In this document: positions 40,701 to 50,974 of the stretch, in pieces | How positions within the stretch are numbered: position 1 is the stretch's first letter | Layout of the letters: every line of letters begins with the position of its first letter | Source of the DNA: Acorus gramineus | Taxonomy: Eukaryota > Streptophyta > Magnoliopsida > Acorales > Acoraceae | Direction: 5' to 3' | DNA length: 64,000 nt | NCBI GenBank assembly: GCA_030737835.1 | Contig: CM060849.1 | Location: 496,001 to 560,000, forward strand | The notes under the pieces: generated by a model | Told to the model about the DNA's origin: nothing | Seen by the model: only the letters and a program-made list of their open reading frames with translations | Databases searched by the model: none | Made by a program: the position numbers and the translations under genes

Positions 40701-43267
40701 TATAGTTAGGACTATATATTTTGGGTTGTTGAGATCTCATGTATTATACATATTGAGTTACAAATCCTTATTTCAGTCACCATTCATGTCATCAGTTCCA
40801 TCGTATCCCTGACCTTGAATATTTTGAATGTTGAGTTTGTTTTGCAAAATCACAACAAACATTGCATATCCATGTATTGGGAACATGGGTATTTCAAAGG
40901 ATGTCATGTAGAAAAACATATTTGTTTGCAAATCTCAAAGAAGGGTCATTGTTCACTATTAGATTTATCTCATGCTTCATGATAGAACTTACTCCCAGCA
41001 CTTTCCAAAAAAAGAAGAGGAATACACAACTTTGCATCAGTAATTCCAACAACCCACTCTACATGATATAACTGTAGAATATCCTTTTGTCTTGGAGGAG
41101 CAATGCGTGCTCCATTTTATTTTCTAAGATTACTTTCTCAACTTGTTAATTGTAAGATCCTGAAGGCTTCATCATTTGAATAAAGTTACCCCTATCTTTG
41201 GAATCTTTTCTTTCATAAACATCTGATGCATGAAGAAAGTTCCCTCCCAACTGATTATAGATACCAACAGTCTGAGCTTTGAAAGTGCATTTACTCTAAA
41301 GTTTGATAAAATATAAATTAGAAAAAGAACTTTTGTAACATTAGAAAAACACTTTAAAATTGAATTGATTAAATTTACTATTCTATTATCAAGAAATTAA
41401 AATAAGTAAATAAGTAGAGAGACGGGTAAAGACCACTTACACTAGACTTTCCAACATCGACAAATCTATCTCTTCTTCCTTCCCCTTTTTTTTTGTTAAA
41501 TTTCTGTTTTTGCTGTATTTTTTTTCCTTTTTCCCCTCCTCTTTCTCTCACTCGCAATATGTAGAGAGCAAGAGATTTCAACAATCCTAACTCTATTAAT
41601 AATACATATGGTCCCCTTTAAGAGTCGTGTTATTACAAAATAAAGAGAGCTGAATTTTTGTAAAACTTCTTAACCCATAAAGAAAATGACATAAAAGAAA
41701 GAAGATCACAAAAAAATGGGTTTATGATGTTTTTTTCCAAGTTTTGAAAATTATCTTTTCCTTTTGTGTTTTTTTTTTGGGGAGGGGGGGGGGGGGAGGG
41801 TGATTATTAACAATAAGTATTTTTTTTTATTTTTTTTGGGTGTGCAAGGCCGTTAATTTGTTGATTATGTTATGGTAACTTTAATGGTTAAATAAAGGGG
41901 GAAGAGAGGATTACAATAACATGGTGGGAACTTTTTTCATACGCAACTAAGAACGCATACTATTTATTTAGAATGAAGATTTTGAGCAGGATTAGAGAAG
42001 ACAAGTTTTTGAATAAAGTGGGATATGGCTCAGAAGTGTGCATTTCTTGTATATCAACACAAATCTTTGAGGCACAGGCAATCTTCCAACTTTTGTGGTG
42101 TAGAATTCTTACCAACCATAGAAGTATGAGTATCCTGATTCCATTTTGAATGTTCTTCAGTTTATTTCATGCAACTCTCTGTGATTGATCAAGTGGATGT
42201 TTTTGCTTATCTAGATGATCAAGGGGACAATAAATGTTGTCTTTGATCCTTGTCTACTCTAGATCTTGCTCAACCCATAAACTAATATCACTATATCTGT
42301 TATGAGTGATTTGCTCTGTTTATTTAGGTATATATTTAGACTGATCTATGCAGATGCTTGTTTACACTGGACATAGGATATGGGGATGGTACAAAATATG
42401 CCATGGGCAAGACATAATTACTTTTATGCCGAATCTACTGTATTAGGCTGTACTTTCTGTATTTAAAATGTGAGATGAAAAAGTGATTCATGATTGGTTA
42501 TCTATAAAGTTATCACTGAATATACTCTAACCAGGACATGGAAAATTTTGCTGAGATTCCCTTTTCTTTCCATCTGTTACTCTCACCCAAGTCTGTCCAG
42601 TCCTGAATCCAGGGAAATGTTTTTTTTGTCTCCCGTATTTGTTCTCCACGTTCCATGTCTTTGTTTGTATCTGTTTGTGGTCTTATAGCTTTGTAAGCTA
42701 TGCAATAAGGTTGTGTCAGTTGCAGGGTAATGACAATGGATATAATACTACATTGAATGGAATATCTGCAGCTACGTATATCTTGTTTTCTTCTTGTTAT
42801 GGAACTCTTCCATGTATCCAATATGAAATTTGTTCATTTTATTGAGTATAAACCATACATAATGTGGTAACCCAGCCATCAAAGAACTTCTTCCTTTCGA
42901 TGCATGGAACTAATGGCTAGACGTATTATACCTCAAATGCTTGTCAACATCAATAATAGATGGCTCATTTTCCGTGTGTCTTTTTTCATTTCTGGATAAG
43001 GGGAGAAGTAAAACTTGTGTGTCTTCTGAAATAGGTCCAGCCTACGAATAGTGCATGAAATTAGTATTTACCTCAGGTGCCTACATGGGTTGGGCTCATT
43101 GTTGAATGATACCTTGCTAATCGGATCATGAGTTTATTATATATTCACATGAATTGTAAGGCAATTAATTTGATAGCATTGTGCCGTTTTCAACGTGCAG
43201 GCAACAAAAGAGAAAAGAAGCTGAAGAGAAAAGATCAAGTCAAAGGAGGACTGATAGGAGATCCTGA
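19719..43267 (+). CDS. SAP30BP: SAP30-binding protein (HCNGP) homologue, eight exons
   Basis: Exons: 19719-20204, 20315-20372, 32584-32849, 33775-33976, 37639-37770, 37917-38008, 38092-38210 and 43201-43267. The junctions are GT..AG and phase-consistent, giving 473 residues and a TGA stop. The protein opens MASKKKSEGIALLSMY, typical of plant members, followed by a long Asp/Glu tract (about residues 20-45) and a Ser/Pro-rich stretch. Residues 164-167 read EGEI. The conserved HCNGP domain covers about 271-370, with YRNPDFLQHAVRYQDINQIG, FDPRGYDKSDYYDEIEADM and KVDFVTG. The C-terminus has KKTKWDK, an Ala-rich segment and a basic tail (QQKRKEAEEKRSSQRRTDRR). Animal SAP30BP binds the Sin3-HDAC subunit SAP30 and has been linked to pre-mRNA splicing; a nuclear role here is inferred. 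The start fits the conserved N-terminus, and the ATG lies in CCATGG. Introns 2 (12.2 kb) and 7 (5.0 kb) are greatly enlarged, intron 2 by transposon insertions. Confidence 0.9.
20925..21960 (-). mobile_element. LINE 3' fragment with RNase H-like domain
   Basis: On the minus strand, frames at 21953-21753 and 21760-21470 carry KGKRQIEETARICFTAAIWH, then WVSPQTDGLKLNMDTSRTTD and GLWEVLRDYQGCMKNAF. These resemble the end of the zinc-knuckle region followed by the RNase H-like domain of plant L1 (RVT_3 type). The two pieces are in different frames, so the coding part is broken by at least one frameshift. A short T-tract near 20925-20932 may be the poly(A) end. It lies in intron 2, antisense to the host gene. 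Confidence 0.55.
22089..22470. mobile_element. hAT-like MITE, 382 bp
   Basis: The left end CTATGAAGCACGGACACG pairs with the right end, which reverse-complements to CTCGAAAGCATGGACACG. The direct repeat GTTCTAAT flanks it (22081-22088 and 22471-22478). An 8-bp duplication suggests hAT. A 9-bp Mutator-type duplication with one mismatch (C versus G at the last base) cannot be excluded. Inside the ends are short runs of the repeat GGACAC. There is no coding capacity. Confidence 0.7.
22793..23690 (-). mobile_element. LINE (L1-type) 3' fragment, zf-RVT region
   Basis: Minus-strand frames at 23680-23402, 23457-23188 and 23305-22901 follow one another in different frames. They carry FPALFRMALDEEEFICDWF, WGALSPLKIKGFMWLLSINK and then CGLCVEEECRQHLFFTCSFS with IWKKVG. 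This is the post-RT, zinc-binding (zf-RVT) tail of plant L1 elements, with at least two frameshifts. T-tracts at 22793-22803 and 22751-22763 mark a poly(A) end, and a perfect palindrome GGGAGATATCTCCC lies between them. The reverse transcriptase is missing, so the copy is 5'-truncated. It is antisense to the host gene. Confidence 0.75.
24183..24672 (-). repeat. Outer left LTR of the copia locus
   Basis: A 490-bp LTR with ends TATTGGAG and TTCTTCT on the minus strand. It is followed on the right not by element interior but by GATTT and duplicated host intron. It contains a perfect 24-bp inverted repeat (24223-24246 and 24371-24394), each arm including CTATATAAGGGACC or its complement. It is longer than the right LTR by two indels (20 and 10 bp) in a GCCGCC-rich stretch. 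Confidence 0.9.
24673..25508. repeat. Exact 836-bp duplicate of host intron within the copia locus
   Basis: This segment begins GATTTCATGATTAC and ends AAAGAACCAATGA. By eye it matches 30305-31140 at every position, including a 15-nt A-run. It is host intron sequence, the right flank of the copia insertion, now also placed inside the element's left end. Confidence 0.92.
25509..25578 (-). repeat. Truncated 3' LTR start next to the purine tract
   Basis: The first ~63 nt of the LTR (minus-strand start TATTGGAG at 25578) adjoin the purine tract. The piece is cut off around 25516, with about 7-8 nt of unexplained sequence (CCGATCTG) before the host duplicate. This is what remains of the original 3' LTR. 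Confidence 0.8.
29845..30304 (-). repeat. Right (5') LTR of the copia element
   Basis: A 460-bp LTR directly adjoins the tRNA-Met primer-binding site (29833-29844) and is followed on the right by the GATTT target duplication. It holds the same internal inverted repeat (29885-29908 and 30033-30056), with one mismatch in the first arm. Confidence 0.92.
30305..31140. repeat. Original right flank of the copia insertion (duplicated segment)
   Basis: This is the in-place copy of the 836-bp segment, continuous at its right with ordinary intron 2 sequence (TAAGGTGTGTTG). The only open frame is a 64-codon run present in both copies, with no recognisable product. Confidence 0.92.
31141..32583. other. 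Right part of SAP30BP-like intron 2
   Basis: About 1.4 kb of AT-rich intron with no gene recognised. A short open frame at 31303-31551 resembles nothing I know. The intron ends in TTATTCACAG at 32583. Confidence 0.5.
33088..33380 (-). mobile_element. Possible LINE or SINE tail in intron 3
   Basis: A T-run at about 33093-33108 is followed by TGGAAAAGG and a block of purine-rich sequence. The layout resembles other T-run-led pieces in these introns (22793, 34363, 35832, 39231). No coding domain is visible. Confidence 0.3.
34363..34565 (-). mobile_element. Possible LINE 3' tail in intron 4
   Basis: A T-run (about 34365-34380) is followed by CCCAAGAAAATATAGGATGA and TCTTATTAATAAAA. The same general arrangement is seen at 22793 (GAAGATAATATAGGAGTATC, then TTATTACAATAAA). 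It probably represents a 3' end of a minus-strand LINE without its coding part. Confidence 0.4.
35282..35625 (-). repeat. Copia-type LTR remnant, left copy, intron 4
   Basis: Starts TGATGTAGTGTAGGGTATGC and shares most of its length with 36244-36560, including AAAAACAATAGGAAAATAAA and CATAATCTGATTTATTTTTG. It diverges at about 35612, so only part of the LTR is present. A short partial repeat (TCATGTAGTGTAGGATACGC) lies just upstream at 35261. Confidence 0.65.
36244..36725 (-). repeat. Copia-type LTR remnant, right copy, intron 4
   Basis: About 482 bp, reading on the minus strand TGTAGCACGATCATGG ... CTACACTACATCA, with TG..CA ends and a TATA-like CTCTATATATAAAC. No matching target duplication was found. 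The 620 bp between the two copies holds no recognised element interior, so this may be a degraded small LTR element or two separate insertions. Confidence 0.65.
38211..43200. other. SAP30BP-like intron 7 (5.0 kb)
   Basis: A long AT-rich intron with homopolymer runs (C-run about 39831-39845, G-run about 41780-41797) and a T-run-led, LINE-tail-like piece near 39231-39640. No protein domain was recognised. It separates the 119-nt exon 7 from the 67-nt last exon. Confidence 0.6.
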
Positions 43268-43544
43268 TCTGATCCCACAATGTTGGAGCAGGAGTTCGAA
43301 TGGGCAAATGGACTGTTAATGTAACATTGGCTCAGTTAATGTTATTGTATTGCCTGTATTTGTAAATTGGTAGATGATAAATCCATCTAACATGATGTAT
43401 CATTCCGATAGAAATCACATGAGTTAGTTAATCAGAATGGCATGTTCTGCTCATTCTCGTGTCCTTAACATGTTGGGTGGCATCTAGAGGGGCCTAATGT
43501 ATGGCATGCTAGCCTCTCATAATGCCTCGTCAGACTTTAAATTG

Positions 43545-43575
<31 letters not shown>

Positions 43576-44390
43576 GGTGTTTTAGGTTGTGATCATCAGC
43601 AGTATGGATTTGCAGGAGTTCTAAGTTATAATCTTTGATCAACTCTGAAAATAGCATTATATGCCTCATTTATTGGGTGATGCCATTTGCAAATGAGCAT
43701 TGTTACATGCAATCTGCCGCAACAGTCCCGGAAACAGTTCATATACACCTTCATAGTCATCTTTTATATATTAGTTATATAAGTTCATATACACTTTCAG
43801 AGTCATCTTTTATATATGGGTTTTGTTACACTTAGTTACAAAGTCTGACCATATCTCAAACTCCACGTCAGCAGTCTGACGTGGAATTTTTGAATTTTTA
43901 ATGTCACGTCGGATCTCCAAAAAAGCAGTCGAAAATTTTCCCCCAAAAGTTTTCGTTCATTTTTTTGGGTCCGTAACTCTGTTGTCCCTCCTTTTTTAAT
44001 CCATTAAAAATATTTCATTTATTGTTTCATTCTCTCTCTCAAAGTCTGCGTCAACCACCATAGACCAGCAATAGCAACTCCATGAAAAAGCAGTAAATAT
44101 TCCTCGTTTACAGTTATTGGACCCAAAAAAGGTATACACTTTGTTTGCAGAAGATTTCAACATTTATTCCTCTGTTTCGAATATTTTATCATTGTTCGTA
44201 ACAGCTTTTTCGTCGAAGGTTGTCTTGTTGTACAGTTTTAGAAGATGACAAATTCAAGTCTGTTCACCATTGTTCAATCATAGACAACTTACTTTTTTGC
44301 TTTCTTTCTTTAATGCATATATACATATGGTTATTATGTGTATACCAACTTAAATATGGCATGTAAATGCAGTTGGTTGTTATAGACCAA
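43268..44390. other. Intergenic region with (TTA)n microsatellite
   Basis: Contains the 3' UTR of the SAP30BP-like gene, a (TTA)n run at 43546-43575, two near-repeats around 43736 and 43785 (AGTTCATATACACxTTCA), and the leader of the following FRS-like gene. An acceptor-like TGCAG at 44367-44371 precedes the FRS reading frame. Confidence 0.5.
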
Positions 44391-45775
44391 ATGAAGACGA
44401 ATGATTCAGAACAAATTGGAGAGAGCGTTGATGCTGAACACCGAGCTGAAGGAAACCGCGATGAAGAAGCTGAAGACATTAGACATTACGAAGCAAATGA
44501 AGAGTTGATGTCTGGCATGGAGTTTGATAGTATTGAGGAAGCATTTTCTCGATACAAGGCATTTGCTTTTCAATGTAGTTTTGGTGTCATGAGGAGTGGA
44601 AGAAGATTCACTCTTGACGGTGACTTGAAGGCAATTATTTTTGCATGTTCGAAAGAGGGAAAACTGAGAAAGAAGAAGGATGAAACCACCACAATCACGG
44701 GCGTCTCTCAAGCCCGGTATAAACCCACTTGCAAAACCAATTGCAAAGCTAGGATGCAAATCAGAACATTCAGTGATGGAAAATGGGTATTAGATCTTCT
44801 TGTGCTTGAACACAATCATGAAGTGGACCCAAAACTCTCACGATTTCACATATGTCATCGCGCACTGACTGCACACGTCATGAAACAATTGGCTATTAAT
44901 GATGCTGCCGGACTTCCTCCATGCAAGACATTCGACGCACTAGCATACGAAGGGGGAGGTTACAACAATCTTCCATACACTGAACAAGACTGTTGGAATT
45001 ATCTTCAAAAAGTGAGACGCCTACAGCTTGGAGAGGGATACATTGAAGCGCTACTGCAGTATTTCAGCAAGCAACATGAGTTGAATGCCTGTTTCTTTTA
45101 TAGGATCGATTTGGATGAAGAGGGTAAGCTGAAAAATGTATTTTGGGCAGATGCACGTTGTCGAGCTGCGTATCAATATTTCAGAAATGTTGTGTTATTT
45201 GCCACAACATATCTAACTAACCGGTACGCAATGCCATTTGCACCCTTCATAGGAGTGAACCATCATGGGCAGTGAATTTTGCTAGGTTGTGGGTTGCTTG
45301 CTAATGAGACGATAGAAACTTATATATGGTTATTCAAGTCTTGGTTAGCTTCTATGGGAAACCTTCCGCCAGCCGGAATAATAACAGATCAATGTAAGTG
45401 CCATCAAAGAAGTGTTTCCCATGTCTAGGCATCGCCTTTGTCTCTGGCACATCTTGAAAAATGTTTCAGGAAAGCTGTGTAAGGTGAAGTTATTTTAAAT
45501 TTTGTAATTAGCTACTTGTTTTAACCACGTATAGTATTTAATATGTTTACGCCAGTACATGCAGATTTTAAACTAGTATATGCATAATGTAATCGAGTAT
45601 ATACAGATATGGTTTCCTGTTTACATGTAGATAAAAGGTTGAATTTACAAAAGCACGTGACCTATTAATGTTGTACATGCATTAATTGTACATACCATTC
45701 AGGTTGAACGGTACAAAGAATTTAAAGATAATCTTGGCAGTCTCGTCTTCGATTGTTTAACTGTTAGACAAGCTC
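44391..45775 (+). pseudogene. FAR1/FRS-family (MULE-derived) gene, broken and truncated
   Basis: The frame from ATG 44391 encodes an acidic N-terminus, then a FAR1 DNA-binding domain (GMEFDSIEEAFSRYKAFAFQ; zinc-site residues in FACSKEG, TCKTNCKA and EHNHE), then the start of the MULE transposase-like domain (LTNRYAMPFAPFIGVNHHGQ). The usual FDTTY motif reads FATTY, so the first catalytic-type Asp is Ala. An in-frame TGA at about 45273 interrupts the frame. Homology continues in the same frame (ILLGCGLLANETIETYIWLF) and shifts by an extra base near 45397 before RHRLCLWHILKN. After an intron-like gap a short exon (VERYKEFKDNLGSLVFDCLT) ends near 45775, where Tat-type sequence begins. Family members are light-signalling transcription factors or Mutator transposases. 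This copy is not functional as a full protein. Confidence 0.8.
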
Positions 45776-47825
45776 CTATAATGAGGTTATGCCTCCCACA
45801 TCCTATGGCCCGAGACGGATGGGAAAGAGGGATTCCTAACCACCCCTCCCAGAAACCTTAACCAAGATTTTTAGGGTAATGATGGACATAAATAGTATCT
45901 CCCTTCCTGCTGCTAGGCCCTCACTCCCCGGGGCAAGCACCACACGTTACTGTCAGTACCATCAATAGCATGGTAACACTGTAGAACAATGCATTGTCTT
46001 TCGGGACTTTGTTTATGATTTAAATGATGATAGGCGCCTTGATTGGGCCATGATTAAAAGCCACCTGAGCCAGGGCAATCCCTAAGCAAACAAGCCACTT
46101 GACATATTCACTGACCCTATGCCAGATCACGACCGAGTCTCCACTTCCGGAGCATGCACTATTAATATGATCAGAAGGGAGAGACATCCGTCACCGGAGC
46201 GGAGCAGCTCGGAAGACACCACAGATGGCAATCTATCCGAAGAATCTGAGGAGGAAGGGCAAGACGAGCCTTTCCTGCTGAACCTCGATTAGCACGACCT
46301 CGCCATACTATATGGCGAGGAAGAACAAGTACTCCCTGCCCTGCCTGAAGTCATCAGCATAGAGTCCGATGAAAGCAGACTAGACAACCCGGGAGAAGAA
46401 GAAGAAGAGGAACCATTCGAAGAGGTTCCGGAGGGGGCAAGCGAAGGATCCGAGCAAGGGAAGTGTACTTCAGATGATCTGCATCCGGACGACAACGGGT
46501 CATCCAAAAGCACTGATACGGTCGACGGCCCCTGCTGTCCAATGACCATCTCCTTCACTGACAAGGACCTCCCCGACCCAAGACTGCGGGTATACCCCCT
46601 CCATGTTCGCGGACGACTCCAGGCCATCTCGCTAAACAACATCTTCATTGACCCAGGATCGGGGATGAATATGATGACTTGCTCCACCTACAAGGAAATG
46701 CCTAGACGAGGTTGCCCTGTCGTCCAACCAGTACACTCCTCCATCCAAGCTTTCAACCATTATGGAAAGACCATCTGCGGCCCCGGATTATTCGAGCTAG
46801 CCATCGGCCCCCTGGTTTGCGAGATGGAGTGCTTCGTGGTCGACATTGACACGAGATACCCTCTGATGCTAGGGCGTCCATGGCTCGATAGTATTCAAGC
46901 CATCTGCTCTCCCTGACACCAATGCCTCTGTTTACCCTTTCAAGGTCATGTACTGACCATTTGGGGAGAGGCACGCCTCCAATATGAAAATGAAGACAAC
47001 TAGGTACTACACAACATGTTCGCACTAACCTTGCACCCAGGTACCAAACATGGAGGTGACAGCCCACCTGGATCCCCCTACAACAATCAATACCCCTCGG
47101 AGGAGATGGCCAGGACCATGAACTCGGTAAACAACCACGTAGAGCCCCATCCGATCGCCTTCCTCCCCCATGAAGTCGCTAGAGCCAGAGCACGCTCTGC
47201 ACCCCTCGCAATCACTGCCAAGCTCAGAGGGAGAGAGTTCAAGCATATTCTTGTTGACACGGGAGCAAAAACCAACGTTCTTACATATTCCGCTTACCAA
47301 AAGCTTGAAGGCAGAATCCCCAGACTGGAGCAGTCGAACGAGTTCATTTACGCCTTCGACAGCATGCGCAATAACATACGCGGATTGGTCACGCTCTCGC
47401 TAAAGATTGGCCCAGTCTCCACCATCGTCAATTGCATGGTAATGGACATCCAATCACCCCACCCCCTACTTGTCGGAAGAACGTGGCTCGACAGCATCGA
47501 AGCCGTGTCATCTACCAGACACCAATGCCTTCGCTTCCCATACCATGGAGAGGTGATGTCCATCTAGGGAGAAGCACGCTTTGACGGGGCACAAGTCTGA
47601 AATTGGAGCATCTATGCAATGCGCATCCGGCCAGAGGTGCTCGCATGCTGGAAACCAGACTCCACCGATGGAGACTTGCTACAACAAAGCAGGCCCCTGA
47701 AGAGGCTGAGGGAGGAAGAATCCGGTAATAGGGAACCACCACCGGATATAAGTCGGTCTCCAAAGGCCAGCCGTTTTGAAAAAGCGGCGCAGGTACATGA
47801 ACCTGGGACTGATCCACCCAAGTAA

Positions 47826-48130
47826 GCCTTCATGCTTTTCGAATCCTGTATATATATATTTGTTTACATGAATTCAAAATAAAAACAAAACAAAAAGATT
47901 TGTTTATCAGCTTTCACGCTTTTCGAATCTTGTACATATTTGTTTACATGCTTTCAAAACAAAAACAAAACAAAAAGATTTGTTTATCAGCTTTCACGCT
48001 TTCCGAATCCTTTACATATTTGTTTACATGCTTTCAAAACAAAAACAAAACAAATTTTTTTTATTTATCAGCTTTCTTGCTTTCTGAATCCTGTACATAT
48101 TTGTTTACATGCTTTCCTAAAACAAAACAA
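47826..48130. repeat. Tandem ~80-bp repeat, about four units
   Basis: Units start near 47827, 47911, 47991 and 48072. Each has a GCTTTCACGCTTT-like start, GAATCxTGTACATATTTG, TTTACATGCTTTC and a CAAAACAAAA run. The array lies between the protease-like and integrase-like remains of the Tat element. Confidence 0.85.
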
Positions 48131-48745
48131 AAAAAAACCACAAACCAAAAAAAAGAAGATGAAAAAAAGTTATGAGCCGCGGACCATGCCCAGACCTACT
48201 AAAGGAGGGTGGCAAAGGAATTTGAGAAGAAAGTAATAGAAAGAAAATTTAAAATTGGGGAGCTTGTACTCAAGCAAATCATGTCATCAAGGTAGCCCCA
48301 CCCCAGAGGAAAGCTGCAACCCACAGGGGAGGGACCCTATGTGATCACCCATGCCTATTCCGGAATGCCTACCACTTGGTGGACGCCGAAGGAGTCAAAG
48401 TCTCAGGTTCGTGAAATGCACTTTATCTAAAGAAATTCCATGCATAGAAACTCTCAATACTTGAGAAATATTATTCTTCTTTCCTGTGATTTCCAGTGTC
48501 TAAACCAGATAATAGAATTACAAGACTCTCAACGATAGCTTGTATTTTATTTGAACTCATATATTCACCACTCATGCCACCTTCATCACACCAGTATGAC
48601 TTAGGAAGTGGTTTATCTGATTAAAGGAGAAATTGCCTAGCCTATAGATTGGGACAATTTTATAAACCCAAAGTATCTCTCCTTATTTTCGCCCCCACTC
48701 GTATCAACCCAAAGATAAAATTAGGAATCACTTGGACCTGGCATA

Positions 48746-50249
48746 TGTAACACCCCCGAATCAGCCACCCATATTAGGCGATGAAGACGGTGCGCTACGT
48801 GACATAAACCTCGAATCTCAGAGTAATCTAAGGAAATTAATTGTTATTCAACCAAGCATAATTAAATAATAATTTAAACTACACTGATAAATTATTACTT
48901 AAGACATCACCAGGATCTATCAATAATTCATCCCAAGTTTGGATGATTACACACATAATAATTATTAAACGTAACAATCTCTACGGTTTTTGCTGATAGA
49001 GCTAAGGAAAGTCTACTACATGCCAATGAAAGGCTTTATTCACCCTAATGAAAGCAAAACTAGACGATAAAGGATGACGACCCAAACTTGATCTTGCTAA
49101 CGCCTTCGAGATTCACAACGCTACTACTCGATCCTCATATCTGAAAGGGGAAAAGGAGGGGTGAGCTACAACACGCTCAGTGAATGGACCATCATCATCC
49201 CGTTAGTACATTTATATTCAAAATATCAATATCGTAATATGTCTACACAGACATGTAATATATCAAGAAAATAAATATACAACAAGGCCACCAAGACATG
49301 CAATAATATATACACACGCACACAAATCCTATCCAACATGATGCATGCAAACACCACGAACACGCATGTCCGTCTTCGCAGCACCTAGCTCGCGGGGCCT
49401 TTCACAGGCATGGCCACGTAGACATAGCCACAAAGACTTGGGTCCTACGTTCTCGGACCTGGCCACGTAGACGTACGCCCACCTAGACGTTGGCCACCAA
49501 GACTGAGCCACCTAGACGGAATGGATGCATTGATAACCTATCATATCTTCAAAATTCACAAAAGAATAGAGCATGCAAAAATCTCAACACACCAATCAAT
49601 TCATGATAAATATCTCAATAAAAGGCATGCTCATATTTTATTTCAAAACTAGCAGTTATATTCCACAAAATAGATGGTCCTAGCATGAATACATAATATA
49701 TTCTTTTGAAACTACATATGAAACTCAAGTCCACTCACCTCCGATTCAACGACAATATGTGTGACACAATATCGGGCTAATCTATATACGGAACTCCTGA
49801 AATAGAATAATAATTCTAATAAATAAAAATAAAAATAAATTGAAAAGCCATATTAAATAAACCACCCATTTATTCTAACCCATTTATTCCAATAGCCCAC
49901 ACTGGACAATGGGCCTCTAGAACCCACTGGTTTATGGGCCAATCTGGTTGGGCCTAGAACCATTGCCCAACAAAAACCAAAAAAATTCCAGAACACCCAA
50001 AGCCCAAGACCCACTGGCCCATGGGCCAGTCGGGTTGGGCCCAGGCCCACTGTCTAGAAATTCTGGACCAACCCAAACCCACTGTTCCTTTCTTCCTCCT
50101 TCATCTTCTTCTCCTTCCTCCTTAATCTACCTCTTCGACCTAACCATAGAAACTTCAAACCCATCACCACAACCATCACCCTTCCTCCTCCAGACCCACC
50201 GCCGGCCGCCGTTCGGAGGTACGCCGGTCGGAGACCCACCGGCGACTCA

Positions 50250-50289
<40 letters not shown>

Positions 50290-50969
50290 ACTTCTTTTCC
50301 TCTTCTCCTCCTCTTTCCAATACCCACATCTCTCTCTTCTCTCTCTTTCTCCCACACCCAAATACAAAAGATAATCAATCAAAAACATTCTTCCATAACA
50401 CAATCACCCAAAACAAATATTAATTAATCATCTTCACAATCATAATAAATCTCTATTACAACCATCCAAATCTAAGATCTAAAACCCAAATCACATAAAA
50501 GGAAAAAAACTAAGAAGATCATGATCAAGAACCAAAAGAATAAAAGATTCAAGAGAGAAGGGATGAAGGAAACATACCTAGATTGACAATGACAATGCCT
50601 CAAGATCTCAACTCGAATTAGGGTTAATGGGGAAGGTAATGGGGGTATTTAAAGGGGTTAATTTGCAATCAAAATCCCTTAAAAATCTGGGCTGTTACAA
50701 TTTCTGATTGAATAGATCGGAGGGCCAATGTCAGATAGGTCCAGACAGAATTGAAATTTGCAAACAGGTCCTTCCCTGGCTAACCCAAAATCTAATAATT
50801 ACAACTGGGTCCCCAGATCCAATTAACATGCTAACAACCTCTATTAAAGCCCATTGAAAAAAAATACCAACCTTTTGACCTAAACAACTGTACAAAATAA
50901 TAAATTATTATTTCTCTCAATATATAAATATATATAATATATAATTATATAAAATATGCAGTTGTTACA
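48746..50969 (-). mobile_element. Solo LTR, second family, inside the Tat element
   Basis: A 2224-bp LTR has + strand ends TGTAACACCCCC and GCAGTTGTTACA and the 5-bp duplication GCATA (48741-48745 and 50970-50974). It has no interior, so it is solo. It shares with the 3-kb LTR family a box reading TTCACTGAGCGTG then AGCTCACCCCTC (minus strand, near 49160-49190) and the donor-like GTGAGTGG (minus strand, 49731-49738). It also contains a (CT)n run (50252-50284) and short repeats of CCACGTAGAC. Its insertion into Tat sequence makes it younger than that element. Confidence 0.85.
50252..50284. repeat. (CT)n microsatellite
   Basis: About 33 bp of pure CT repeat within the second-family solo LTR. 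Confidence 0.9.
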
Positions 50970-50974
50970 GCATA

